Source: Leptospira soteropolitanensis (GTDB taxonomy: Bacteria; Spirochaetota; Leptospiria; Leptospirales; Leptospiraceae). From it: a stretch of DNA of 64,000 nt. The DNA lies in contig NZ_JAMQPN010000005.1 in the NCBI RefSeq assembly GCF_026151655.1, positions 206,993 to 270,992 on the forward strand. Direction: 5' to 3'. The translations under genes and the position numbers were made by a program. Under the pieces are notes generated by a model. It was not told the DNA's origin. It did no database searches and was given only the letters and a program-made list of their open reading frames with translations. This document shows, piece after piece, positions 36,527 to 44,674 of this stretch; positions within the stretch are counted from its first letter, which is position 1; each line of letters starts with the position of its first letter.

Positions 36527-37468
36527 CTAAATATGAATGGAATTTTCGTTTAAAATAGGAAATTTAATTTCGATATTCATTCCATTCTCATTTTCTATTT
36601 TAATGGTTCCCCTAAGTTGTTTCACAAGATTTTTTACAAGTGTTAATCCCATTCCTTTTACTTCCATCTCCACATTTTCTGTTCCACCACCATTGTCTTT
36701 TACGATAAGTAAAAATTGATCCGCAATTCTACCCAAACTTACCTCAATTTTACCTTCGTTACGATTCATAAAAGCATGACGAAATGAATTAGACACTAAT
36801 TCATTCAATATTAGTCCCATAGGAATGGCACGATCTAAGTCCATCTCCAAACCTTCCTCAATCAATTCATGTAATTCGATATTGCTTTTTTCGTTTATAT
36901 AGGTGACTTTTAGATTTCCCAATATCGAATTAAAGATCAGATTCAAGTCCACATAAAGTAGATTTGGTGATTCGTAAATAATTTTATGAACAGAGGCAAT
37001 CGCCATAATTCTATTTTGTATCAATCCTAACGAAGTAGTTAATTTGATATCATTCTCAGACTCTACCTGCATAGCCAAAAGCCCAGAAATAATTTGAAGA
37101 TTATTATTGACTCTATGATGGATTTCTGTAAGTAACTTTGATTTTAATTTTAGATCTGACTTAATTTGTCTCTCTTGTTCGTTTCTTTTGGATTGTTCCT
37201 TCTTTAGCGAATGGACGTATAAAAAAATTAAAAAAAACATTGCATAAAGGTCTTTAAAAAAACCTTCATAGTCATCAAAATAATCAATCGAATATCCATG
37301 TTCAAATACATTCGAAACGCTCACATAACATGGAATAATAGCTAGAATCAAAACGAATGAACCTTCCCCTCTGTAACTAGGTTGCTCAATTAGTCTTCTA
37401 ATAATAATGTAAATGGCAATTATATAAACGGATAAAGAGGAAAGATTTAGTAGAGATATAAAATTCAT
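36527..37468 (-). CDS. Membrane histidine kinase (HisKA_2 + HATPase)
   Basis: A 313-residue kinase. The N-terminal ~90 residues have two or three membrane helices, then a short coiled coil with KKEQSKRNEQERQIKSDLKLKSK, the HisKA_2 box LLTEIHHRVNNNLQII, and a GHKL ATPase with ELVSNSFRHAFMN, DNGGG and GMGLTLVKNL. The membrane part has no large loop, so the signal may be within the bilayer or passed from the 85-residue membrane protein encoded just upstream (10-base gap). Confidence 0.9.
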   Translation of the reverse strand: MNFISLLNLSSLSVYIIAIYIIIRRLIEQPSYRGEGSFVLILAIIPCYVSVSNVFEHGYSIDYFDDYEGFFKDLYAMFFLIFLYVHSLKKEQSKRNEQERQIKSDLKLKSKLLTEIHHRVNNNLQIISGLLAMQVESENDIKLTTSLGLIQNRIMAIASVHKIIYESPNLLYVDLNLIFNSILGNLKVTYINEKSNIELHELIEEGLEMDLDRAIPMGLILNELVSNSFRHAFMNRNEGKIEVSLGRIADQFLLIVKDNGGGTENVEMEVKGMGLTLVKNLVKQLRGTIKIENENGMNIEIKFPILNENSIHI

Positions 37469-37478
37469 ATTAGTGGTC

Positions 37479-37736
37479 CTAAACCAAAATTTCTTTTTTT
37501 AAACTTACTAAAAAAAGGATGGAAGCTAAAAAATAAAACGAATGTTCGAGAAGATTAAAAAAATCATGAAACCAAAAACCCTCGACAACAGTAAAAATAT
37601 TACTTAACCAAATACATGAAAAACCAAAGATCAAAAAGTAAAATTTAGGGATCAATCCGGAAGTAAGTAACCGTAGAGTAATGAGTAACCCTACGCTATC
37701 AAAAATAAGATTTAAGACTTCACTTACTTGATACAT
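37479..37736 (-). CDS. Small membrane protein paired with histidine kinase
   Basis: An 85-residue protein with about three hydrophobic helices (GLLITLRLLTSGL, FYFLIFGFSCIWLSNIF, SFYFLASILFLVSL). No family is recognised. It ends 10 bases before the kinase start and shares its strand; a 7TM-like sensor split into two chains is a possible reading. Confidence 0.65.
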   Translation of the reverse strand: MYQVSEVLNLIFDSVGLLITLRLLTSGLIPKFYFLIFGFSCIWLSNIFTVVEGFWFHDFFNLLEHSFYFLASILFLVSLKKEILV

Positions 37737-37951
37737 AATTTACCGCGGCCACGTTGCCTGTACATTAACCTAGAGGACAAACTATAACAGACTTTTGTTT
37801 ATGGTAAAGTGATAATTTTAGTGAAAAAGGAACATAAATATCCGTCGCAAGTCCCCTAAGAGAAGTTCAAAAAAAATGATAAAAGCAATTAAACTTAGTA
37901 AAAGAACTAAAATGCCAGATTTTACTTAGCTAATCATCTTTGCAAAAGGAA

Positions 37952-38938
37952 TTAATCTAAATCTATGAGTTTCATTTTTGCCAACCTTAATACATCTGTC
38001 AAAAATTTTCGATGACTAATGATTAACTCTTGTTTTGATTCACGTGCAGGATTAAAAATTCCTCGTTTTCGAAAAACTTTCCAAGGATCAATTTGAATAT
38101 CGGACCATGTACCAATTTCTAATGTTAAGGGAAGAAACCTTGAACTATTCGGATTGGCACTCCCCTTTGCCTTTTGGTATTCATTATACAAACGATCCCA
38201 TAGATCACCGTGTGTCGTATATGTTTCGCTTTGCGGGCCAAATTTATAAAGAATATGATTATACTTAGTGGTTAAATGATTTGCAATTTTTTGAAACAAA
38301 GACTCATCGACACATTGTTCATGGGTACTTGCATATGGCCACCAGACATGATCAATGGCACCAAATCCAGAATGGATATCAACAACGGGAATCATTAAGT
38401 TCTCAGCTGGGAATAGGTATTCTGCATAAAACCTGTCCAATACCTTGGATTCAGCTTGTAGAACATTTCCTCTATAATAAGGAAAAAAATTAGAAATTTT
38501 GTGACCGCCAAAAAAGAAAGGAGCCTTCACAGCCTCCACACCAGAGTTTCTCATTAAATCCACTCCACCAGGATTTGACCTACGTTTCATGGCAACACCA
38601 CCCGGATTTAGAATGGGAATACAAACAATTCCAAGTTCACCAGATTTGATTTCTTGATACAGTTCGGAAGTTTTGCGTGCAAACAAATCATCCAAAAAAT
38701 CTAACAATACTCTGATTCCTATCGTTTCTAAGCCATGAACACCTGCAACCAAACCAGCTACATTACGTTTGATTGCCTTTTCTTTTCCAATCTCTAAGAC
38801 ATAAATTGGAAATCGAAAACCGTCTGCAGTTTTTGTGGAAAATCCAAACTGTTTGAATCGAACTAATTTACCACCTAACTTAACTATCCTGAGTATTCTA
38901 TTTTCGTATCGATTAAGGCGTTTCATTCCTCTAAGCAT
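37952..38938 (-). CDS. M14-type zinc carboxypeptidase-like protein
   Basis: A 328-residue metallopeptidase-like enzyme: zinc ligands in GVHGLETIG (His and Glu) and a later DIHSGFG, the substrate-binding NPGG, and the catalytic-Glu segment LTLEIGTW. There is no signal peptide, so it appears cytoplasmic, like the AstE/aspartoacylase branch of the fold. ATG 38938 is used, with AGG 9 bases upstream; an in-frame ATG 12 bases later is also possible. Confidence 0.82.
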   Translation of the reverse strand: MLRGMKRLNRYENRILRIVKLGGKLVRFKQFGFSTKTADGFRFPIYVLEIGKEKAIKRNVAGLVAGVHGLETIGIRVLLDFLDDLFARKTSELYQEIKSGELGIVCIPILNPGGVAMKRRSNPGGVDLMRNSGVEAVKAPFFFGGHKISNFFPYYRGNVLQAESKVLDRFYAEYLFPAENLMIPVVDIHSGFGAIDHVWWPYASTHEQCVDESLFQKIANHLTTKYNHILYKFGPQSETYTTHGDLWDRLYNEYQKAKGSANPNSSRFLPLTLEIGTWSDIQIDPWKVFRKRGIFNPARESKQELIISHRKFLTDVLRLAKMKLIDLD

Positions 38939-39184
38939 TAATATTAACCTAAGAACCTTTCGTTATATCACTAACAATCACGGATCTAAGATGATCCATA
39001 GCCGATAGAACTCATGGTCTCAAACTGAATCCTTTTAGAGAAATTCTATTTAACAAAGTTATATGACAATTTGATTACAAAAACAGGTAAAAAGAAACGG
39101 ACAAGACTGGTAAAAAAAATATTAAAGAAGTGTCTTACACAAATTTCATTTACGAAAGAATAGAAATTTTTTCAACATGAATCA

Positions 39185-40144
39185 ATGAGTCCTTCTACAC
39201 CCAAAACTAAACAAAAAAAATACAAAGAAGATTTTATCACAACCAAAGGTGTCAAAATTCATTTAGGGATTTGGCCTGGACGCGGGCAAACGATTATTTG
39301 CCTACATGGATTATCCGGAAATCTCTACTCAATGAAACCTCTAGCGGAAAGATTATACCGCAAAGGATACAAAGTTATCTCCTATGATTTAAGAGGCAGA
39401 GGGCAATCTGACAAACCAAAATCGGGTTATGGGTTCCAAAATCATATCGAAGATTTAAAAGGTATCATCACTCATTACAAAATCAAAAATCCCATTTTCT
39501 TTGCTCATTCTTTTGGTTGTATGATAGCTCTTCGTTTTGCAATCCGATATCCCAATGAAGTAAAAGCGATGATCCTAATGGATGGAGGAGGGTTACTTTC
39601 CGTACAAAAAAGACTTCAAGTCCTAAAGGTACTACAACAATCATTCGAAAGATTAGATGTCATCTATCCAAACATTTCCGAATACTTAAACTTAGTAAAA
39701 AACTCACCTTTAGTACCGAACTGGACAAAAGTGATCGAAGAATACTTCCGACTGGAACTAGAAAAAACAAACAATGGTTATGTATGCCATATGCCTAGAT
39801 ATGTGATGGAAGAAGAACTCAAAGAAATGGGTGGATCTATGCACAAAAAAAACATTATCAAATACTTACTAAAAAACCCCAAAAAAGTGATTTCGAAAAT
39901 GATCGAAAACAAAAAATTAGAATTCGAGAAAATACAAACACCAACCTTAATCCTACGAGCCACAGAAATGAACCTATTTCCAAAGGATGATTTATTACCC
40001 AAAACTTCCTTTCAATCTATGTTGCAGCGAATTCCATTTGCAAGAGGAGAGGAAATCAAAACAAATCACTATGGCATTCTTTTTGAAGAATTAAATGAAA
40101 GAGACAAAGCGATTGATCTTTTTTTGAAGAATTTAAAAAAATAG
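39185..40144 (+). CDS. Alpha/beta hydrolase
   Basis: A 319-residue hydrolase of the classic fold: HG oxyanion segment CLHGLSGN, DLRGRGQSDKP, nucleophile elbow AHSFGCM, an acidic residue in RATEMNLFPKDD, and a catalytic His in TNHYGILFEE. The Leu/Lys-rich cap of about 90 residues is between the elbow and the acid. The substrate is not identifiable; the group includes esterases and C-C hydrolases. Confidence 0.88.
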   Translation: MSPSTPKTKQKKYKEDFITTKGVKIHLGIWPGRGQTIICLHGLSGNLYSMKPLAERLYRKGYKVISYDLRGRGQSDKPKSGYGFQNHIEDLKGIITHYKIKNPIFFAHSFGCMIALRFAIRYPNEVKAMILMDGGGLLSVQKRLQVLKVLQQSFERLDVIYPNISEYLNLVKNSPLVPNWTKVIEEYFRLELEKTNNGYVCHMPRYVMEEELKEMGGSMHKKNIIKYLLKNPKKVISKMIENKKLEFEKIQTPTLILRATEMNLFPKDDLLPKTSFQSMLQRIPFARGEEIKTNHYGILFEELNERDKAIDLFLKNLKK

Positions 40145-40256
40145 ATTATTAAACATATTAGAAGCTGAAGATTCATTTGCCTTTGAAATCATGATAAAAT
40201 TTTATAAAGATAAAATAGATAGTATAAAAAATCCAGTATAATTTCATTTATCAAAA

Positions 40257-40895
40257 ATGCCGACTAAGACTCCTCCTGAAAAAGAAAGATGTTCCTGGTG
40301 TCTCAAATTTGAGCAATACGTAAAGTATCATGATGAAGAATGGGGTGTTCCAGTTCATGATGACCAAACCCACTTCGAATTTTTAATCCTAGAAGGCGCA
40401 CAAGCAGGACTTAGTTGGTCGACCATCTTAAAAAAAAGAGAAGGTTATAAAAAAGTTTTCGCAAACTTTGACCCAAACAAAGTTTCAAAATTCAACGATA
40501 AAAAAATAGAAACAATCCTTCTCAATCCTGCCATTGTCCGAAATCGCTTAAAAGTATATGCAGCGGTAAACAACGCAAAACGGTTTTTAGAAATCCAAAA
40601 AGAATTTGGTTCTTTTGATTTTTATATTTGGAGTTTTGTAAATCACAATCCAATTCAAAATAAATGGAAAAACCTAAGGGAAGTTCCCGCAACAACCAAA
40701 GAGTCTGATGCGTTGAGTAAAGATTTAATCAAACGTGGATTTAAGTTTGTTGGAAGCACTGTAATCTATGCGCATATGCAAGCTTGTGGACTTGTCAATG
40801 ATCATATCAAAGATTGTTTTCGTTATAAAGAGATTAATTTTTTGTCTTCACAACAAAAAAACAATCCTTATAATACCGATCAAAACTCTGAGTGA
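40257..40895 (+). CDS. tag: DNA-3-methyladenine glycosylase I
   Basis: A 212-residue TagI enzyme that removes 3-methyladenine from DNA in base-excision repair. Motifs: the N-terminal CSWC and YHDEEWG, FEFLILEGAQAGLSW (the conserved HhH-GPD-like Glu), NRLKVYAAVNNA, and zinc-ligand-type residues toward the end (GSTVIYAHMQACGLVNDH). No strong ribosome site is seen, but the N-terminus fits the family exactly. A hairpin terminator follows at 40905-40954. Confidence 0.95.
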   Translation: MPTKTPPEKERCSWCLKFEQYVKYHDEEWGVPVHDDQTHFEFLILEGAQAGLSWSTILKKREGYKKVFANFDPNKVSKFNDKKIETILLNPAIVRNRLKVYAAVNNAKRFLEIQKEFGSFDFYIWSFVNHNPIQNKWKNLREVPATTKESDALSKDLIKRGFKFVGSTVIYAHMQACGLVNDHIKDCFRYKEINFLSSQQKNNPYNTDQNSE

Positions 40896-40904
40896 ATTTT
40901 CAAA

Positions 40905-40954
40905 TGATAATTGAAGAGTTGTATAAATCTTTTAAAGCAACTCTTCAATTATCA
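40905..40954. terminator. Bidirectional hairpin terminator
   Basis: Arms TGATAATTGAAGAGTTG (40905-40921) and its complement (40938-40954) form a perfect 17-bp stem with a 16-base loop. It lies between the convergent tag gene and the SnoaL-like gene and is followed by an A-rich stretch that reads as T-rich on the other strand. Confidence 0.8.
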
Positions 40955-40984
40955 AAAACAATTTAGAAATATTCAAATTTCAAA

Positions 40985-41371
40985 CTACTTCTTCTCCGCC
41001 ACTACCACTGCCTTAATCAATTTCCACTCTCCACCTTCAAAATAAAGGATGTACATTGATCGGAATTTCATTACATGACTCTCTAAATCAACTTTTACAA
41101 AACCAAACTGATCTATAAAATCTATCGAATGAATCAGAACCGCTCTTTCTACACCTCCGATTTTTCCTTCTTTTAATGATTGAATATAATTCGCTTTATT
41201 CGAACTAAATACCTGATCATTTCCTTTAATATAAACACTATCTGAATAATCGGAATGAAACTTCGATTCAATCTCGGAAACATTCCTTCCATCAATATTT
41301 TTCATAATAAAGAGAAACTCTTTTCTTAACGATTCCTCATCCTTTCCTACAACGACTTCATTTGTGATCAT
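40985..41371 (-). CDS. SnoaL/NTF2-like protein controlled by the adjacent MarR
   Basis: About 128 residues. ATG 41371 has a perfect GGAGG 5 bases upstream; the longer in-frame frame from 41416 has nothing. The order (helix with LRKEFLFIMKNIDG, then KFHSDYSDSVYIKGND, then a sheet ending YFEGGEWKLIKAVVV) is that of DUF4440/SnoaL-like proteins. No catalytic motif is clear. A 30-base palindrome lies just upstream between it and the MarR gene, so it is probably the target of that repressor. Confidence 0.75.
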   Translation of the reverse strand: MITNEVVVGKDEESLRKEFLFIMKNIDGRNVSEIESKFHSDYSDSVYIKGNDQVFSSNKANYIQSLKEGKIGGVERAVLIHSIDFIDQFGFVKVDLESHVMKFRSMYILYFEGGEWKLIKAVVVAEKK

Positions 41372-41423
41372 AAATCCTCCTAAAATCACTAAAATTCCAA
41401 ACACACTCGCACTCAAATCCGAT

Positions 41424-41453
41424 TATATATTGTTGCTATAGCAACAATATATA
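41424..41453. promoter_or_regulatory. Palindromic operator upstream of the SnoaL-like gene
   Basis: A perfect 30-base palindrome whose 20-base core (41429-41448) is ATTGTTGCTATAGCAACAAT. The same core occurs at 41901-41920, directly before the MarR start. Two identical copies at both promoters of the locus are strong evidence for a MarR operator. Confidence 0.88.
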
Positions 41454-41462
41454 CAAAAAAAA

Positions 41463-41900
41463 TCAATCTATCGACTCCTCATAAATTTGATCAATAATCC
41501 TTTTAAAGGTTTTAAAGTCTTGCGACGATAGTTTTTTAAACATTCGTTTACGCTCTTCCGTAACAACAGCAACCATCAATTGATAAATTTCAGAACCTTT
41601 CTTTGTAGGATAAACCTGATTTTTACGACCATCCTCAGGGTTTGACTGAATTTTAATCCACCCCTTTTCTTCCATATTTCGCAAGGCCCTTGCCATCGAA
41701 GGTCTATCATCAAAATCTCTACCTAAATCCGATTGGCTACATCCCGGTTGTTTCATCAAACGAACCAATACAAACCACTGCTCAGGATATAAATCCAACC
41801 CGTTGGCAGAAGCTAACCGCATGAACTGACGCCTTAACGCTCTTACGGTTCGATAAATTAAATATGCGTATGAGTTTTCTAAATCAAAAGGTTCGTTCAT
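41463..41900 (-). CDS. MarR-family transcriptional regulator
   Basis: A 145-residue winged-helix protein: YLIYRTVRALRRQFMRLA helix 1, LYPEQWFVLVRL, recognition part CSQSDLGRDFDDRPSMARALRNMEEKGWI, and the wing SNPEDGRKNQVYPTKKG, ending with a dimerisation helix. ATG 41900 is chosen because it immediately follows the palindrome; a longer frame would encode the operator itself. It should bind 41901-41920 and 41424-41453 and repress both itself and the SnoaL-like gene. Confidence 0.93.
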   Translation of the reverse strand: MNEPFDLENSYAYLIYRTVRALRRQFMRLASANGLDLYPEQWFVLVRLMKQPGCSQSDLGRDFDDRPSMARALRNMEEKGWIKIQSNPEDGRKNQVYPTKKGSEIYQLMVAVVTEERKRMFKKLSSQDFKTFKRIIDQIYEESID

Positions 41901-41920
41901 ATTGTTGCTATAGCAACAAT
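41901..41920. promoter_or_regulatory. Palindromic operator at the MarR start codon
   Basis: A perfect 20-base palindrome ending at the base before the MarR ATG, so bound repressor would cover the ribosome site and early transcript region. It is identical to the core of 41424-41453. Confidence 0.88.
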
Positions 41921-41991
41921 ATTGCATGTGATTATTAAGTCAAGTAAAATGCAAGTATTTTGTAACTGCCCTAAGCATTGGACAATCTATC

Positions 41992-42019
41992 TTGACACCA
42001 AATCCTTATTATTTATAGT
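41992..42019 (+). promoter_or_regulatory. Sigma-70-type promoter for rnk
   Basis: TTGACA at 41992-41997 and TATAGT at 42014-42019 with a 16-base spacer; rnk starts 35 bases further on, with an AAAGGAG ribosome site. Confidence 0.65.
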
Positions 42020-42053
42020 CTAAAGTTTTTGCACAAACAAAAAGGAGTATAAA

Positions 42054-42470
42054 ATGAATAGAAAAAATAAACTTTGTATCACCCATTTTGACTATAACCG
42101 AATAAAACTAATGATTTCGGATTATACCAAAAGAAACAAAATGGATCCAAACATAAAAGACCTACTCGGTGAAATTGAAAGAGCGCAAAAAGTGGACTCA
42201 CATGTTATTCCACCGAACTTTGTAACAATGAATTCGGTGATTGAGCTAAAAAATTTAAACGAGTTGGAATTCCAAGAATTTAGATTAGTTTTCCCCGAAG
42301 AAGCGAACACAGATGAAAATAAAATTTCTGTTTTAGCACCTATTGGAACTGCAATCCTTGGTTACAAGATTGGGGACGTGATTCAATGGAAAATTCCAAG
42401 TGGCGTAAATCAGTTCCAAATCACAAATATCAAATACCAACCAGAAGCTAACGGTGATTACCATCTGTAG
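42054..42470 (+). CDS. rnk: Rnk-like nucleoside diphosphate kinase regulator (GreA/GreB C-terminal fold)
   Basis: A 138-residue protein. The C-terminal ~85 residues are the GreA/GreB FKBP-like fold: VTMNSVIELKNL, EFRLVFPEEAN, ISVLAPIGTAILGYKIGDVIQWKIPSG. The N-terminal coiled coil is short (about 45 residues) and lacks the GreA length, as in Rnk. Rnk binds RNA polymerase and influences nucleotide pools. AAAGGAG lies 8 bases before the ATG. Confidence 0.9.
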   Translation: MNRKNKLCITHFDYNRIKLMISDYTKRNKMDPNIKDLLGEIERAQKVDSHVIPPNFVTMNSVIELKNLNELEFQEFRLVFPEEANTDENKISVLAPIGTAILGYKIGDVIQWKIPSGVNQFQITNIKYQPEANGDYHL

Positions 42471-42545
42471 TTAAAATTAATTACAAATTTCACTTTTCCG
42501 TTTGGCGTTCCCCATTCAATTTTCTATGGTAATCCCTTAAAATAA

Positions 42546-42622
42546 GGGGCGGGCTCCTTCGGGGTCCGCGTTCGCTCCCGTCTGCCTTCGGCAGACCAAG
42601 CCCTACGGATCCACTAACGCGA
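42546..42622. repeat. GC-rich structured repeat, copy A
   Basis: About 77 bases of high GC in an AT-rich region. It holds two hairpins with a TTC loop: GGGCTCCTTCGGGGTCC and GTCTGCCTTCGGCAGAC. A close relative is at 55888-55958. No coding frame fits. It lies between rnk and the convergent Cys-rich gene, where a transcription-termination or dispersed-element role is possible. Confidence 0.8.
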
Positions 42623-42623
42623 G

Positions 42624-42983
42624 TCATATTTCGTTGAGTATAACTTTACATTGATTAGAGATTTTCTTTTCATTTTCGAACAGACACTTTAAGATACGAC
42701 CACCACCAGGAATGACCCAACGACAATATTCACTCACATCCTCTTTGCAAAAATTTTGTGACCGATTCTTCATCGATTCCGAAAGTGCGTTTTGGCCTGC
42801 ATCACAAACATCTGAAAGATTTTTTCCACGTTCTTTCAAACATTGCAAAACGCTCGCTTTCGTAAGTTTGATTCCTTGACAGTAGGTTACTATTTCTTGT
42901 TTGCAAACATCATAAATTGATTTAGTTTCTGCAAATAGAGTAAAGCTAAAAAGGAAAATAAGCAAAATTGAGTATAGTTTCAT
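42624..42983 (-). CDS. Secreted cysteine-rich repeat protein
   Basis: A 119-residue protein with a signal peptide (SILLIFLFSFTLFA) and eight cysteines in the pattern of the GLG1-type Cys-rich repeat: DVCKQEIVTYCQGI, VLQCLKERGKNLSDVC, NFCKEDVSEYCRWV, ILKCLFENEKKISNQC. Two repeats, each with paired Cys. Such repeats occur in periplasmic proteins of many bacteria; the role is unknown. Confidence 0.85.
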   Translation of the reverse strand: MKLYSILLIFLFSFTLFAETKSIYDVCKQEIVTYCQGIKLTKASVLQCLKERGKNLSDVCDAGQNALSESMKNRSQNFCKEDVSEYCRWVIPGGGRILKCLFENEKKISNQCKVILNEI

Positions 42984-43174
42984 ATTTTATTTGATCCAGA
43001 ATCCTTAATAAACTATGGTTTAAAATTTATGACTTCAAATCAAATTCCTTATTTTTATAGAAAGAATACAACTCCATTATATTACAAATTTGAAGCTTTC
43101 ATTGGTCAAAATTTATACTTTTACCAGGTCTTTAGATTCTATAGGAGATATCAAAATAATTCCATTTATAATTT

Positions 43175-43795
43175 CTACCGTTGGTAGAGTGAGTATAAAA
43201 ACGAAGATGGAATTTTTAAAAAATATCCCAATTTCAAAATTTGATTCAGTACCAACTGTTTCATAATTCCATTTTTTTCAAATCTGTGGGCAGAGGTAAT
43301 GGCTGGATATGGTAAAAGAATCGGCCAAGAAATTTTACAAAATTCTAAGCTCAGCTCAGTATCTTCAAAGATATATTGTATTTTTAAATCCGTTTTCCAA
43401 AGTCTTCGATCAAAAAAAATACAATGATCCAGATATACAATACCCTTTCTTCGAAATCGTATCGAATTCGAATACCAGGATACCAATCGTAAGAACATAT
43501 GTTCTTTATCAAATTGGTGTAGGAATCCCCCCCAACAAATCTCAGGTACTTTTTTACAACTTAACTCGATTAAATGGTTTATTGCTTCTGGAGGTAAAAA
43601 CGAGCGAGGATGATGGAAAAGAACCAACTCTCCTTTTGTTTTGTGAAAGCCCATGTTTAAACGTTCCGCACGAGAGGTTCCTTCCTGCTGACCGATAGGA
43701 AGGATTTCCACTTTTGGATGATTCTCAAAACCCAAAAGGGATTTTTGAAACAGAGTATTCTCTCCGCTATCTGTAGGAATCACAATGCTCAACAT
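43175..43795 (-). CDS. Glycosyltransferase family 2-like protein
   Basis: A 206-residue protein with the GT-A N-terminus LSIVIPTDSGENTLF, a region SRAERLNMGFHKTKGELVLFHHPRSFLP that corresponds to the family's nucleotide-sugar site, and EDTELSLEF near the C-terminus as the catalytic-region acid. It is short and lacks the usual DxD (FHHP instead), so activity is uncertain. A 15-bp-stem hairpin ends four bases before its start codon. Confidence 0.7.
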   Translation of the reverse strand: MLSIVIPTDSGENTLFQKSLLGFENHPKVEILPIGQQEGTSRAERLNMGFHKTKGELVLFHHPRSFLPPEAINHLIELSCKKVPEICWGGFLHQFDKEHMFLRLVSWYSNSIRFRRKGIVYLDHCIFFDRRLWKTDLKIQYIFEDTELSLEFCKISWPILLPYPAITSAHRFEKNGIMKQLVLNQILKLGYFLKIPSSFLYSLYQR

Positions 43796-43799
43796 CTTT

Positions 43800-43837
43800 G
43801 TTTGTATTGATTCTATAGTTGAAGAATCAATACAAAC
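43800..43837. promoter_or_regulatory. Hairpin immediately upstream of the glycosyltransferase start
   Basis: A perfect 15-bp stem (GTTTGTATTGATTCT and its complement) with an 8-base loop. In the minus orientation it follows the lipoprotein stop at 43853 and ends four bases before the ATG at 43795. There is no T-run, and it occupies the place of the Shine-Dalgarno. It could terminate the upstream gene or control translation of the next. Confidence 0.6.
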
Positions 43838-43852
43838 AGGAAAAGCGAAAAA

Positions 43853-44620
43853 TCACTCTTTTATTAGATAAATATGAATTGTTGATGGGGTGTCCCCAGA
43901 TATTTCTTTTATACTTCCGCTGGTTTCGCGATCAGATATAAATGTGCGAATTCGGTTTTCATCGATTGATTCCTTACTTAAAACTTGTTTTACTTCATCA
44001 AAACGACGTTTCACTAGACGAACTTGGTAGGCCAAATCACCGGTAGTCTGTGATTTACCAACCAACACAACTTTAAAAGGTTCTTCCGATTTTAAGATTT
44101 CTCGAGACAATGCGATGAGTTTTGACTTAGATTCCTCTGTAATCTTATAATCATCAGGAACAAAGGACACCATTTGTATCGGCGTTGGTTGACCCTCTGG
44201 TTTCCAATAAGATAACTTGGAAGAAGATGTGTCTGAATTTGGCTCTCTTTTGATGGACTCCAAAACTACCGACTTCGGGCAATAAACTTTAATTTCAGTA
44301 GACGAGTTAAAGGATAATAAAAAACCCAAAGTTGTCACAACAATATCCCAAGGTTTTGCATAAGAATTAGATTCCAATTCAAACTGGTCAACATGACTTG
44401 AAGCGGAATCAGAATCTAAAACATGGGAATAAATCGGTAACAAGAAGAGTACACGGTATGTACGTTCTTCCGATGTCATCTCACAGCCATTTGTTGGATT
44501 TATAGGTAAGTGACGTTTTTTTTCTAAAGGGATTCCTAAAGAATTACAAGATACGGCCAAAGAACCAATGAGAAGAATAAGAAAGATACTATTTTTAAAA
44601 TTTTCTTTTTGAAAAACCAT
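43853..44620 (-). CDS. Lipoprotein with OmpA-like C-terminal domain
   Basis: A 255-residue protein with a lipoprotein signal (LLIGSLAVSC). The last ~100 residues look OmpA-like: a strand, then ESKSKLIALSREILKSEEPFKVVLVGKSQTTGDLAYQVRLVKRRFDEVKQVL, the helix-strand-helix layout, but the D and R residues that hold peptidoglycan are not obvious. It is the third gene in the minus-strand series with the two large Ig/lipoproteins. Confidence 0.65.
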   Translation of the reverse strand: MVFQKENFKNSIFLILLIGSLAVSCNSLGIPLEKKRHLPINPTNGCEMTSEERTYRVLFLLPIYSHVLDSDSASSHVDQFELESNSYAKPWDIVVTTLGFLLSFNSSTEIKVYCPKSVVLESIKREPNSDTSSSKLSYWKPEGQPTPIQMVSFVPDDYKITEESKSKLIALSREILKSEEPFKVVLVGKSQTTGDLAYQVRLVKRRFDEVKQVLSKESIDENRIRTFISDRETSGSIKEISGDTPSTIHIYLIKE

Positions 44621-44674
44621 AATGCTTATTTATTAATATTTCTTCAGCCGCAAAAGGAAACCGTTTTATGGCCT

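Noticed and set aside
41901..41927. Nine-residue longer N-terminus for the MarR protein
   Set aside because: It would be encoded by the palindromic operator, which better explains the sequence; ATG 41900 fits the family.
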